A stretch of DNA of 64,000 bases from positions 16,490,281 to 16,554,280 of the forward strand of contig NC_088301.1 of the NCBI RefSeq assembly GCF_032854445.1, read 5' to 3'. The notes beneath the pieces were generated by a model. It searched no databases and was not told the DNA's origin. It saw only the letters and a list, made by a program, of their open reading frames with translations. This DNA is from Liolophura sinensis (taxonomy: Eukaryota; Mollusca; Polyplacophora; Chitonida; Chitonidae). A program made the position numbers and the translations under genes. Positions 34,346-46,508 of this stretch are shown in pieces. Numbering within the stretch: position 1 is the stretch's first letter; every line of letters begins with the position of its first letter.

Positions 34346-35734
34346 TGTATAGTAGGCGTCGTCGGTACATGGGGGAAAAAGGGATAACCCCGTAAACGCG
34401 CAATTATTCAAAAGGTTTCAAGCAAAATGATTTGATATTTCACACGTATTCTTTCATGAATATTTGTTTTTATGAACATTTTAGCACCGTTGATGAAATG
34501 GCATTAGGCCTACAAAAGTAAAAAATTTGCCGTATGTCATGTCGTGTCTCCGTATGTACTGTACGGACTACCCCAAGCACTCTGCCTGACACAGTACAAT
34601 TTATGCACGATCAAATTTGTTAATGGTTTAAAACTATTTATAATGCCGAAATTGTGATAAAATAATGATTGTGAAATATCAATACTTTACGTGTTTAACA
34701 TTTTTAAAATTTGCATATTTAAGAAGGTCCTTGTTTTTTCCCCTTTGTTTCACGTCCAACCTGATTTGTGGTCTACGATTTCAACAGATCGCCGAACGCT
34801 GCTGTCAGGGAAGTCCCACAGGGAGTGCATCGACCAGTCTCAAAACTTCACATGTTTGCAAAGACGCCATTTTTTCCACCAAATTAGACCGCTGGATTAT
34901 TATATTTGAGCTGTGAAATCTTGTTGGGATCTGGGAAAAGGCTTAATTCCGCCAACCTTGTGAAGTGGTATGAAAACCACATTGGAAATGACTTGAGTGG
35001 CTTCCGTCTAACTGTATAACTATGCCTGTTTGAAAAAACTTTCTCCTGCTTGGTAAATCCACAAAACTGCCTAACCAGGGTTCGGTTATCAAATAGGATA
35101 ATCAGTGTCAGTGATTTATCACTGAACGTTGTCAAATGCGTTGACGGGAAAAGCTTGTTGGCAAAAGGGCTGCACGGAATTTGGACACCCGGTTATGAAA
35201 CATGTATTCGGTAATTTAGTACGGCAGTCGATAGTTGAGATGCAAGGATGGTACTCCTTTATGCAAGGATGGTACTCTTAAAACCGTAAGTTTCAACCAT
35301 AGCCAGGAATGAAATAATAACTTGGAGAAAATACTTCCCATGGAACTTTAGTTTACATAATCGTTGCCTTGTCCAAAACCGCTTCACTGATTGTCTTGTG
35401 ATTTTGCAGTATTATTCCCCATTATTCCCCTTGATTGGTAAAAATGTGAGCTTTCCAAACACTGACAGGAGAGGGTGTACACGCATGCCCTTGAGCATGC
35501 GTAATAAGAGTGCAGCATAAGCTGGCAATGTTCAGGTCGAATGACATTCATGAGGATCCTCATTGCGCAGTCTTGGAAGGTTTGTGGCTTACGTTTTTTT
35601 ATCCAACATTGGAACTGGTTTGTTTTGGAGCTTTATGAACGATTTTTAGTCTTATTTCTACACAGTATCGCATTTTTGAGTCATTGATCGATGGTATAGG
35701 CCTGTTGTACCCTCGTTTGGTGATTCATCTATGT
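34346..35734. other. Unassigned non-coding stretch
   Basis: No recognisable gene. A small direct duplication TGCAAGGATGGTACTC occurs at 35241 and again about 22 bases later. Confidence 0.45.
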
Positions 35735-35745
35735 TGAAGCAAGCA

Positions 35746-36082
35746 AACCAACCCAGATGGCTCGGTTGGTAGAGCGTCCGCTTCGTGGGCGGGTCACACC
35801 TAAGACCTTAAAAGGAGGAAGTTGTAGCTTCTTCGCTCTGCGTTCATCAATAACGGGTTAGTGCAACGACTTGTTGTCCCGTACAAGTATAATGGCTCGG
35901 GTGGGGGGACTTACTTGCCTTCGGTAAGTCTTCTCAGTGAAGCAGAAGTAGATAAATGAGCGATGGAGATCCGTCCGGCAACAAGAAGGCACGTTACACG
36001 TACATGCACTCTAAGGACTCCTTTATCGTCATGTGAATGAAAAATTGTTAAATACATCGTTGAACCCTAAGCACTAACTCAC
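35746..36082 (+). repeat. Full-length tRNA-headed SINE (family C) with target-site duplication
   Basis: The 11-bp direct repeats TGAAGCAAGCA (35735-35745 and 36083-36093) flank a 337-bp element. The head CCCAGATGGCTCGGTTGGTA then GAGCGTCCGCTTC has a good A box; the B-box region appears shortened (GGGCGGGTCACACC). Body words GGAGGAAGTTGTAGCTTCTT, GTGCAACGACTTGTTGTCCC and CTTACTTGCCTTCGG match the copies at 11.07 and 47.05 kb. It ends in ACATCGTTGAACCCTAAGCA and CTAACTCACTG. Confidence 0.92.
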
Positions 36083-36949
36083 TGAAGCAAGCAGGTAGAT
36101 ATGGTGAAAATTGCCACAGCGACTTCAGGTCACAAAAATAAGACTTGCCATTTAAAGAGCACGAAAGTTTAGGAAAAGAAATAAAAACCAAGGAGAAATA
36201 AAAAAGCCTGAGTTATTATTTTACAATCCTCTAGCTCATTTAAAGTTATTCTTCTTAGTTAGACGAAAACAAAAACGGAATCCACAATGCTCAGAAGATA
36301 TCACGTGTCAGCCGTTCCTATTAATTATGAGAGGGTCCATGTGTGTTTAATACGAGTATGGCTAGCCGAAAAAAGCGTTTTACTGCTGGTCGTATTACGT
36401 AGGGAAAAAACTCCCAGATATAACAAAAAATAAGAATTTTTCGTTAAGTGCAGTCTCATATTAAAACGTGTTGGCAGGACGGATGTGACAAATTTCCTTT
36501 GTAATCACGTGATGACTTGGAAAATGGTCTGGTCCAAAAATCAGTGCTAATATTACCCTGTGCAAGGTTATGTACAGCAACTGTTGTATCAAGACTGTTA
36601 TCATGATTGTGTAGGGGTTTTAATTATTTTAACTCATCTAAATTTTTCTGGTCATCCCATATCATTAGGAGCCAGTGTCTACATGTAATCAAATCTCCGT
36701 AACCATTTTCGCGAATCAACCATCTGAGGAGTTAAATATTGTGCTTATTGCTGCACACCTTGACAGAAACTTTGACAGGTTAAAATATTGTCTACTAAAC
36801 AAGGACTGTATTTATTTAATGTTCCATGAAATAATAATCTTTATTGCCATAGATAGTAATTCCCCATAGTCGTTACCACTAAGTACATGTACTGGTAACA
36901 TTAACTGTTCTTTCTCGTACATGTGTATGTAAGGCCGATTGCTGCTAAT

Positions 36950-36965
36950 CAGGTAACGTTACCTG
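36950..36965. other. Perfect 16-bp palindrome
   Basis: CAGGTAACGTTACCTG reads identically on both strands. It could be a binding site for a dimeric protein or simply chance. No neighbouring promoter is visible. Confidence 0.8.
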
Positions 36966-37172
36966 TGGTATAAGGGACTGTTGGCTTTTGTGCGTCGTCA
37001 TAATTTTTACGGTAAGTGTTGTGGTATGGACTAAGGTCGTTTTGTCCACGAGGGTATCTAATTTAGATTTCTTTATGGTCGTCTAGTTATGAATGCGATC
37101 TCAGATTATCAATCATACACTCAATTCATCAAATACAGTCAAACTATTTGGATATTTTATTTTTCTCAACAG

Positions 37173-37374
37173 GATCCAGAAGGCTCAAACGGTCATTGAA
37201 CTGAAATTTCAAGTAATAGTAACAAATGTGACATTTCCTCGGTCGTACAGATGGCTCACAGAACAGAATCAAAGAATAATGAGTGTGGCTGAAATATCAT
37301 ACCAGAGTGGTTTGATACGCCGACATGTTATTAATAAAGGGTTAAGGAAGGATAAGTACCTGGAGGATTTATAG
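37173..37374 (+). CDS. Possible terminal coding exon, unknown protein
   Basis: A pyrimidine-rich tract (TTTTATTTTTCTCAACAG) ending at 37172 is a good match to an animal 3' splice site. The frame behind it is open for about 67 codons to a TAG at 37372-37374. An AATAAA-type signal follows at about 37642. The translation is mixed and hydrophilic (for example VTNVTFPRSYRWLTEQNQ) and ends in a basic, acidic stretch. I recognise no family and could not find a preceding exon. It is the best-looking exon candidate in the window but rests only on signal quality. Confidence 0.22.
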
Positions 37375-40094
37375 CTTAAGCCCGCTCCATCTGCGTCGAG
37401 ATATTCTGGACCACCTTGTTTTACACGTGACTTACAGAGGCTGGCTATAATGATATCAGAATGAGCCAGCAAATGAGAGAACACAGGGACGTGCAATTAC
37501 AGAAAGTTTCTGGGAAGAAAAGGCACCAAAAAAACAAAGAAACGAAACAAACGTACTTTCTATAGGGTGACGTTATCAAAATTGCTCGAATGATTATGGT
37601 TAACTCCACATGGGCAATTTTACAGCCATGTCGTGGCTATAATAAAATTTAAAACAGGAGGCAGTGAAGAGTAAGAACACCAAATGCAAAATAAAAACAG
37701 ACGAACATGTTTCAAAAAGAACCAAACCTTATTAAACCTCAAAAACCATAGCATTTTTATATCATCTAGAATATTGAAAATCGGAAAAATTGTAGAAGTG
37801 CAGAGTTTGTTGTTTATTTAACAGTATAAATCATCCACCTCTTTGCAATCAGATTTTTGTTGATAAAATTTGTGTTTGATTATTGTATTGTTATTTTACC
37901 TCCTGTATAAGAGTGCCTATGGCACCGGTTAGGTTGATAACGAATACTTAACAGCCTGGTGCAGCATGCACAGTATTGGTTTTCAAGGGATTTTGGCTGT
38001 TAAAGTAGATATATTCAAGTTGCTCTGTATGTCTGTCCATCAAGGGTGGGCTGGTGGGTATGTTTGTCTGTCGACCGATGGGCCAGTAGGTCTGAATGTT
38101 GCACAAAATCAGGGTCTTCTTTGTAAAATGTCGCTATAACATATATGACTAATGGCGAGAAACCTTGCGCAAAATGGCTGCTAACTTCATAGACATTACC
38201 TACGCTATCTTACTGGGGTACATGTATACACTGAAATCTGCGTACAACTACGAACTGCATTAGTTTCTTTTGTGTGACAATACTGACTACATGTTGTAGC
38301 TCAAGCCAATATACAGGGCAAATCCATACTGCGCTTTAACTTCGGTATGCAGGGAATCCAGCGATGCAAGATAATATATGTACTGTAACGAACAGTGGAG
38401 GGCGAAAAAAACTTCTCACTGATTGCGCGGATATTAAACCACAGGGGACAACGGTTTTAGTGACTCAGTGTAAGGAGAAAAGCAAATATACTTTTTCCAC
38501 AGTTTGTATTCTCTCAAGGGGTTAGAACAATAGGTGTTTATAAGCGTACCATGTGCTCTTTTGATGACAGTTCTGTAACCTCGTCACTGGAATGGGAAAT
38601 ATTTAATGTCTCATATGCTGTTTACATCCACTAGGAATTCAGTAGAAATTCCTTATATACATACTGCACATCAAGATATACACGTTGTATAGCTCTGTAC
38701 CATTCCGAGTGTTTCATTCTATAATTGTACATATTATCAAAAAGCTTTTATTGAAACGAATATGAAGTCGGCCACTGTATATGCATATGAAAAAATAAGT
38801 GAACCACAGGTATCGCAGAAAAATATTCACAGAAGTCTTAAAAGCCCAGAAGGTTGAATTCAGTATTGGGAATACTGTAATGAAGAACAGTTTACTCAGA
38901 GTAGCCATGTTGTACTCGTGGAAGCCCGAAGGACTTGGCTAATCACTAGTCTTGAAAGCGTCATGTGATGCGATGGGTGCGACATCACAAGACTCTCCAA
39001 CTCTTGCTTGTTAGTGAGGTTTTTATATTGAACAGACTCACAGCGGCGCTATAATAAGATTATAAGAATTTATCAAGTATTAAGTCGAAACGAACAGTCG
39101 TACATTTATGTGGAACTGAGATTGGCTACCTTTGTCACAATTCCTACGTGTTGGACAGGAAGCTGCAGCAATTTCAGGGAAACAAAATCGAATCGATACA
39201 GCAATTGTATAAAAATGAGTAGATTTCGCTGTATAATTTTCTTTAGGGATGCCAGATTTAGTAAGGATACGTATTCTCAACACGGGCAGAAAAGAATATG
39301 CTCCAAATGAAGCCTGCTATGTTCCTGATGTCCACAACCTGCAAAATGTTAACACCAAAGCAGGCGGAAACGAAGACAAAATTTAAAAACAGCTGAAAGA
39401 CGACATTTGGCTTATGGACTTCGCCCTAATAAACTGCAAGACTCTCAGAAATTTGTCTTTTTGCACTTTACTCTAGCAGACTTTCAGGCCCGAACACGTA
39501 CATTTAATTGTAGCTTTTTTCTGTAGGCCTACTAATGAGGCAATACAGTTAGCTCACATGACAAAAAGGCTACGAATTCAGGATCATTTACTATTTATTC
39601 AGCTAATAAGCGTTGTATATTTTTTAAAAATATTTTTGATCTGGAAATCTCCTTTTAGGAATTAACTCAGATGTAGCAACAGCTTTTATATTCACTTTAA
39701 ATGCAAAACAGAACTGTAATCTCAGATAGTGTGGGGCTCTTGCCGGCTTAGACGTTTAAGTCACTGGATCGGTAACAACTGTCGAGTAGTCTACCTGTTT
39801 TCTTGGAACTGTTGCTTTTGTGAGGTACTTAGACATCCCTGTCATCTATCACGCTGCCGCTGCTACCTCCTATACTGTAGGAAACCAGGATTCTGTTAGT
39901 GGATTAAATATCCCCGAGGCCTGGTCTATTGTATTGGTTTCATGTGATTCTGTATTAAATTTGACAACACCACGCCATTTCAAGTAATCATAGTTCTGTG
40001 ACGTCTAATAAACTGCATTTATTATTACTCCAGTGTTTTGTACCTAATTTTGGTCAACTAGGGCGCGTGTATAAATTGCTACCCATTTATTAAT

Positions 40095-40230
40095 CATTTA
40101 CATTAACAATCATTTAGAATGAAACCTTTGCTGAATTTAAACTTACAACAGGTCAAATTTCATTAGATACGTGTGACTATTTTCCAACTTTCACTTCGTT
40201 TTCGCTGCTCTGGTTTTACTGGATGGGGGT
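40095..40230 (+). repeat. Family D repeat end, single copy
   Basis: TTTAGAATGAAACC at the left and GATACGTGTGACTATTTTCC, TTCGTTTTCGCTGCTCTGGT at the right match the 26.9-kb copy in the same orientation. No partner end was found nearby. Confidence 0.5.
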
Positions 40231-43200
40231 TGGGATTTGTTGGCGTCTACCCGTCCGAAGTAGACGATTTACGTCAACGATGGAACTTATTTTAGATTTC
40301 CTTAATAACATACTAATTTCTCCCCCAAAAAATTAGTAGTTGCTTGGCTAGGCTAAATACCTGTATATACGAATGGTAATGTAATACGATATATGCAATG
40401 GTTACAGATATCCGTGACAGAGTGAGGAGATGAGTAGAACGTTTTAGAGACAGTCAGGGGATACCGAGAGGGTGGTTAAAACTTATAGCAGCGAGTAAGA
40501 AAGTTTGCAACGGCTTGGAACACTTTGTTGTGATTGTCTACGGGATTTAGAATGTTATCAGTTGTGAAACGACGTATACCTAGATTGCATGGATCGGTAC
40601 GTACAAGGCGACAGAAATCAGTGTGACGACACAATGTAGTACCATGTGGGGAATTGAGCCTTCTTCGAGACACTCTTCACAGAGATCAGAATCGCTCTGG
40701 CTTTACGCTCTGTACTGTAGTCTTTTATATTGACTGATTGACCAGTTTACAACGGGAGAAACCCGCGGCAACCCATATTAGGTACGAATAAAACGTCGCC
40801 TGTCTTAGGATGGCGTAACCTCAAGTCAGCAGGCAACCTCATTACAAGGTCAAAGGCTAATGTGCTGAAGTGAACCAGTCCACTGCATTCGTCCAGCTTG
40901 TGTCTCGCTTGCCCCACAGTTTTTTGTTTGTTACTTGTAAAATGATCCAATGGTAGGCCTCTCGGCTTTTTCCGAGAGCCATGGATATAAGACAGACAAC
41001 TTGTCTTACTACAATGTTCCACATTTTTATAGCAATTCTCTGCTTTACGGATCCTCGTTTATCTCAATCCTAACATTATATAAGGGCCCTGAGGTGTAAA
41101 TTGCTGAACATTGGATTTCGACGCCTATAAGACATTATCCATGTCCCAAGTCCTCCCGTTCAAGCAACGCAGGTATACATCATGCAAAATCCTATACTTA
41201 TACTCCAGGTATGTTTTGGAAAATCAGTTTATATCAAGAAGCAAAAACTGACCATTTTCTGGCATTCTCTCTGTGGTTATCATTTTCCTGCCGTTTGGTT
41301 TTGAGACATTGCTCCTTAAGGCTTCCAGTTCGTTGTGATCGTCAGCTCTCACGAGACCACTTATTTACTCGTTGACATGCGCAATGAGCTGAATCATCGG
41401 GTAAGCATCTGTGCGTCACCAGTCCTCGAATGGCTCTAATATTGAAAATACAGTGTTATGATTCGTCAATGGGGATTGTGTCTTGAGGAGCTCAGCTCTG
41501 GCTATTCTGTTTGAAGAAGAGCTTAACAATACCTAAACGTCTTTAAGTATGTACGATAGTGCCGGCTGCATATTGCGGATGGGTCATGGCTCACAAGAGA
41601 GTATTGCAGCTATATTGTCTACTTGTGTGTTTCATATAAAATAATGACATTTCATAGGCAACGCATGAGGAAATAATGAGGAAGGGGCCATCACCTGTTT
41701 CTTTGGCTTTTGGCTTTTGGGATATCAAAAGCGTTTCACTTAGGATTCCATACATTTGTCCAAAATGATGTTTTTTCTGATATGGACAAAGTTCTCTCTC
41801 AGCCACTCTTAATTACAAATGGCGCCACTGAGTACTTTACAAAGTACCCTATTACAAGTGGGTTAATTCTAGGAGGTGTCAAAGTCTGTTTTTCAGGACC
41901 AAAAACGGCATATATTTATTTCCCCCCAAACGTCTAGGATTTCTTCACTAGCGACAGGTGCCCGTTGTCTAGTGGCTGCAGATTGTCCCGTCTTGTTGTT
42001 GGGCCAGGGAGACTACCGGAAGCCGTACATGTCCCAGCTGCGCCGTGTCTTCCGGTGAAAAAAACCTCTCCATCTATAAAGACTCGGTGCTGATTAATTC
42101 TGCTGTTCGCCAGCTCTGAATGGCCGATCCAGTTTCCATGTTACTCCTATACGTTTTCTCGCTCGATTTCTGACGCCTTCACAAAGCTTGTTTCTGTCCA
42201 CCAAAGAACCCATTTGCATGGCATGGATTATGTTTCTCCAGCTCTTCGCGAAAGGCACGTCATTTTCTAATCATACAGCCCGAATGTATACTTTCTCAAT
42301 ATACTATACAATGACTATTAGCGTGTGGCTAGACACACGATGCATTCCTGATTACCATTTGGCGATATGAAGATTTTCTGACTATCGTTAAAAAAAAAAA
42401 AACGTTGACATCATGTAAACTAAAACACACTCGCAAATTTTGGGATGGTTCAAATGTTTCTTCCATAATGTTGGTCTTTCAGATATATTAAAGTACCGGT
42501 ACTGTGAAAGGTGTGAATTTTTTTAATAAAACGAAATTGTAACTGAAAGATGCATCGAAAGTCGTCGAATTACAGCACACGGACGATACACACACTGGAC
42601 TGGGTATACCTCTGGTTGCCTTGGTGAAAATGCCAAGTCGATGACCTAGCTATTGCGGCACCGTGTTAGGAATCAGACGTGATTGACGTTCATCCCACAT
42701 CACGAGACGTATGGTAGAGCTGTAAATATTTCATAAGCTTAAGCCACATTGAGGGTGATTATTGTGTTTTCAAACCATCTAAATAACCTTGGATTCTACA
42801 CGTTTACATTTGGTCGACCAGCCATATTCTAACACCTCTGGCAGCGCACTGAGCTCGAGGTATGGCCAGCTGAATCCTTCGTAACTAGCGAAAACACATC
42901 AAGACCCATTCAGAAGCTAACCCACTCTGACCGAAGTAATAAGTCACTGGCCGATCCTCCCCGGTGAGCATTATGGAAGGGATTTGTTGGTTTTTCTATG
43001 TCTAGGGGACCATTATTCGCGCGTCTTTGTGGACAATGAACAAAAAAAAATGCCTGTATAGGTCTCGTCGGAACACTACGGAGAACATAGAGCTCAGGTT
43101 GATTTCCCGTGCTAACAATAAGCATACCGACGTGAAGATCAATTCTGTGGCGAAACTCACAGGGCGGCAGAACTGCAGCCGAGCTAAGGCTACGACTCAA

Positions 43201-44429
43201 AGCTCAGTCTGCCCTTGGATCCGCGAGGACACCCAAGGGAAGAGCAGACAGGTACGTACCGGTACAAAAGGTTTTCTGTAGTCTCCTGTAAATCGAGCTA
43301 GACATTCCATAAATACTGAACATCAAACAAGACATGCGACATAGGCTCTGATGAAAAGCTGGTTATCTGTATGATCTTCAGAACATGCTTGGCATGCAGG
43401 TTTATAATTGACTTGTCGAGAGAAAAAAAATAGTCTGAATAGCCTTATGGGACGACTTTAAAGGAGAAACGCGCCCATATCCTGTGCCAACAGCAGAGTT
43501 TTGTCCTATATATTTTATAAAACATAGATCGGACGTACAACTGCAGGCTACTTTCATCCTGGTTTTATTTCATTTATTTGAAACCTTTATTTCAGTTTTC
43601 GTCTTTGAGAAAACCCTTAGTCTTCCTGTCTTGGATATAAAATCATGTCATTTTATAGGTTTCCAAAGGCTACTAATCTACATTTTACTGCGGAATTAAA
43701 AACGGGGCTGATATTAAAACCTGTTAGTAATTACTGTTCCGTATTCATTTTAGAACAAACACACTTATTTTGTGCATGTTTTTTTTGGTCTGTGAGGCAG
43801 AAAATTCTGGATGAATATTGTTCACTTTGTCAGTTTTATGCCTTGCTGGCGTATGTTCAAAACTGATGATATTTTCGTACGAGATGTACTGATAATGGAC
43901 ACTAACGCCCTTTTTTGTCGGAGTGGGTTAATCATCATTACATTTTGCGCGCTCTTTCCATAAATAAATGAAAATTAATGTTGATTTGCGCAGTATGTAT
44001 ATTCCGAAGGCTGACTATAAAGCGGTTCGTATTGCTATATGTGTGAGAAATGCCAGGTGCTTGTGCTCAAGGGGCATTTTAAACTCCACTGCAAAATTGC
44101 ACTGTCTTGTTTACACGCTTCATTATATCTTGAAAGATAATATTTTCACAGACATTAAGATAATATTGCAAGCGCACGCCAATGTTATCATAAATGGTAT
44201 ATACATATACATGTATGCATGAGCGCAACATTTTGCTTTCACCGAAACTTATTAGTGTATAAAAAGGCAAATAGTAAGTTCCGTTTCTGGTAATGGGCTA
44301 GAGAAACGTTTCATGTCTCTCGGCAAAACTTCTTATAAATTGACCTGACGTGTTCAATTCTGAAAGTGGGCGAATAAATGTTTTTGAAATGTGTATTTAT
44401 AAGAGAAATACTCAGTTGGCGCTCTATTT
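40231..44429. other. Unassigned non-coding stretch
   Basis: About 4.2 kb with no recognised gene or repeat family. The frame at 43027-43281 runs through a moderately GC-rich stretch and passes a GACAGGTACGT word that could serve as a splice donor, but I recognise no protein motif. Confidence 0.4.
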
Positions 44430-44885
44430 CATGATTGTGGCCAATTCTGTTTGACCCGGGATTAGGGGCTGTATATTCATTTATGCGACGGCGACCAGCA
44501 TCACGGGGGGGAGGAAACCGGGTTGTGCCCGGGGAAACCCACGGACATCCGCACACTGCTGGCAGACCTTTCCACTTACGGCCGGGCTGTATATTCATCA
44601 TGTTGAAATCGATGGCCACGTTGGACATATTAACAGGTGCAGTCAAAGCGGAACTGAGATATACATTTTGTTATCAACCACTGATATTCTAGCATGGTAC
44701 ACCATTTGGATACCGATTTCACTCACTTGCCTAGAATATACCTTGCGTACTTGTATACTTTCTTAGTTCTTCGGTGGTTTGTGTTACACGTCGTTTTGGG
44801 AATTTGCTGTGCGATTATTGACCTTGAAGACCTTATTGGTTGACGGCTGGTATACGAATGTCTGTTTCGACGCATAGATTTAAAA
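44430..44885 (+). repeat. Family U dispersed repeat, 5'-shortened (copy 4)
   Basis: It aligns with the second half of the 12.0 and 15.1 kb copies: GGGATTAGGGGCTGTATATTC, then GATGGCCACGTTGGACATAT, GGATACCGATTTCACTCACT and the end GTCTGTTTCGACGCATAGAT. A SINE fragment interrupts it at 44481-44583. Confidence 0.75.
44481..44583 (-). repeat. Tail-less SINE family M fragment flanked by a 15-bp duplication
   Basis: GGGCTGTATATTCAT occurs at 44466-44480 and again at 44584-44598, exactly flanking 103 bases of inverted SINE (GGAGGAAACCGGGTTGTGCC, GAAACCCACGGACATCCGCA). Neither the (AAAT)n tail nor the tRNA-like head is included. Family U at 12.0 and 15.1 kb is uninterrupted at the matching place. 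Confidence 0.85.
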
Positions 44886-45197
44886 GCGGAACTTGGTAGA
44901 ACAAAGGAAAGAAGTAGAAACCCAAACTTGTCGTCTACTATGTTGTGTTGGGAAACAACGTATGCACATTTCAGTTTGATGAATGAAATATTGTATATCT
45001 CATATCTTTCTGATATCAGCTCTCTTCCTGTCACAGCACTCATGAAGTTCACACGATCAGCTTATCTGACATGGGGTGTTGATTATAAACAAATAGTTTA
45101 TGAGAGCGCAGTGGTGTTAATAGCAAAGTACAATCATTTACGAAAGCTAGATTCTTGACAAAAGCAACTTCAGTATTACGTAAGACTTTGTACCGCT
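44886..45197. other. Unassigned short stretch
   Basis: Nothing recognised. Confidence 0.4.
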
Positions 45198-45262
45198 TCC
45201 GTGGCCTAATGGTTAGAGGTTATCCGCCACTAAGTCGAGGGCCCCCGGAAGAAACCCAGGTC
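45198..45262 (+). repeat. tRNA-like SINE head fragment
   Basis: CTTCCGTGGCCTAATGGTTA then GAGGTTATCCGCC has a tRNA-type A box, and AGGTCCGATAC could be a degenerate B box. The segment cannot fold as a complete tRNA (the anticodon and acceptor stems do not pair well), so it is most likely the head of a SINE rather than a tRNA gene. Confidence 0.45.
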
Positions 45263-45419
45263 CGATACATACGAACTTATATACATATTCAGTATATTCA
45301 TCTCTGCAGGTGTGGCTTTGTCGCATACTTTATTAAACCGTATCATGTGATCCTTGCCCAACTAAACCAGTTTTCCAAATTAATTACACTCTCTTCTGTT
45401 TACCATGGGTGTAAATGAT

Positions 45420-45982
45420 ATCAGTTCCCGAAATAACACTTCAGGTGTACTCTCATCTATTTGGCGTAGTTGTAAACCATATCAGCTCCCTAGAGTAATA
45501 GGGCTCACTCAGGAACTTCAGGTGTAATTTTATCTATTTGCCGTGCTATTAAACAATATCAGCTCCCTAGAATGATGAGGCTCACCCAGGTACTACAGGT
45601 ATACTATAATGCATTTGCCGCGATTGTAAACCATATCAGTTCCCAAGAATAATGGGGCTGACCCAGGCACGTCAGCTGTACTCTCATCTATTTGGCGTAG
45701 TTGTAAACCACATCAGCTCCAGCAGAATAATGGGGGCTCACTCAGATACTTGAGGTGTACTCTAATCTATCTGCCGTGCTATTAAACAATATCAGCTCCC
45801 CCAAAGTAATGGGGTTCATTCAGGCACTTCATGAATGCTCTGATCTATTTGGCGTAGTTGTAAACCACATCAGCTCCCTAAAATAATGAGGCTCACTCAG
45901 GTACTTGAGGTGTACTCTAATCTATCTGCCGTGCTATTAAACAATATCAGCTCCCCCAAAGTAATAGGGCTCACATAGCTAG
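45420..45982 (+). repeat. 77-bp minisatellite array 1, about 7.5 copies in alternating subtypes
   Basis: ATCAG words mark unit starts at 45420, 45480, 45558, 45635, 45712, 45791, 45869 and 45946. Apart from the shortened first unit, spacing is 77-79 bases. Two subtypes alternate: one ends GGCGTAGTTGTAAACCA, the other CCGTGCTATTAAACAA. The last four units are a clear repeat of this two-unit block. Confidence 0.92.
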
Positions 45983-46152
45983 CAACCATGTTACAGCAAT
46001 ATTTTAGACAGCAATCTGGAATTATCTCAATTGCTGTGTTGTAATCACACATGACAAAGTGTCGCATTAAAACAATGCAAAGTGACCCAACTTCGGCCGG
46101 GTGCTTCATCCACCAGGTGAGCCTTGGTTTATGCAGGAATACAATATAACAC
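45983..46152. other. Spacer between two 77-bp arrays
   Basis: About 170 bases unrelated to either array by eye. Confidence 0.5.
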
Positions 46153-46490
46153 ACAACCACATCATGAAGTTTGAATACATGCTTAAATGGTCACGCTTAA
46201 GCGTCGCTCAGTAAACCAAACACTCTCAGACAACCACATCATGAAGTTTGTACAGACTTACATATGATCACGCAAGACCATCGCTCAGTGAACCACACAC
46301 TATCAGACAACCACATCATGAAGTTTGTATAGACTTACATATGATCACGCAAGACCGTCGCTCAGAGAACCACACACTCTCAGACAACCACATCATGAAG
46401 TTTGTATAGACTTACATATGATCACGCAAGACCGTCGCTCAGTGAACCACACACTCTTACACAACCACATCATAAAATTTGTATACATGT
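46153..46490 (+). repeat. 77-bp minisatellite array 2, about 4.4 copies
   Basis: ACAACCACATCATGAAGTTT marks unit starts at 46153, 46230, 46307 and 46384, and a variant of it starts at 46461, giving a constant 77-base spacing. Units 2-4 are nearly identical; unit 1 differs in the middle (TGCTTAAATGGTCACGC). The sequence is unrelated to array 1 although the period is the same. Confidence 0.95.
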
Positions 46491-46508
46491 AAAGCGTTTT
46501 CCTCAAAC

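Larger units (their letters stand above)
36094..40090. other. Unassigned non-coding stretch
   Basis: About 4 kb with no recognised repeat family. Two items inside are listed separately: a perfect palindrome (36950-36965) and an exon-like stretch (37173-37374). Confidence 0.4.

Noticed and set aside
45420-46490. CRISPR-like array
   Set aside because: The 77-bp units are contiguous with no unique spacers, no cas genes are present, and the sequence is eukaryotic in character.
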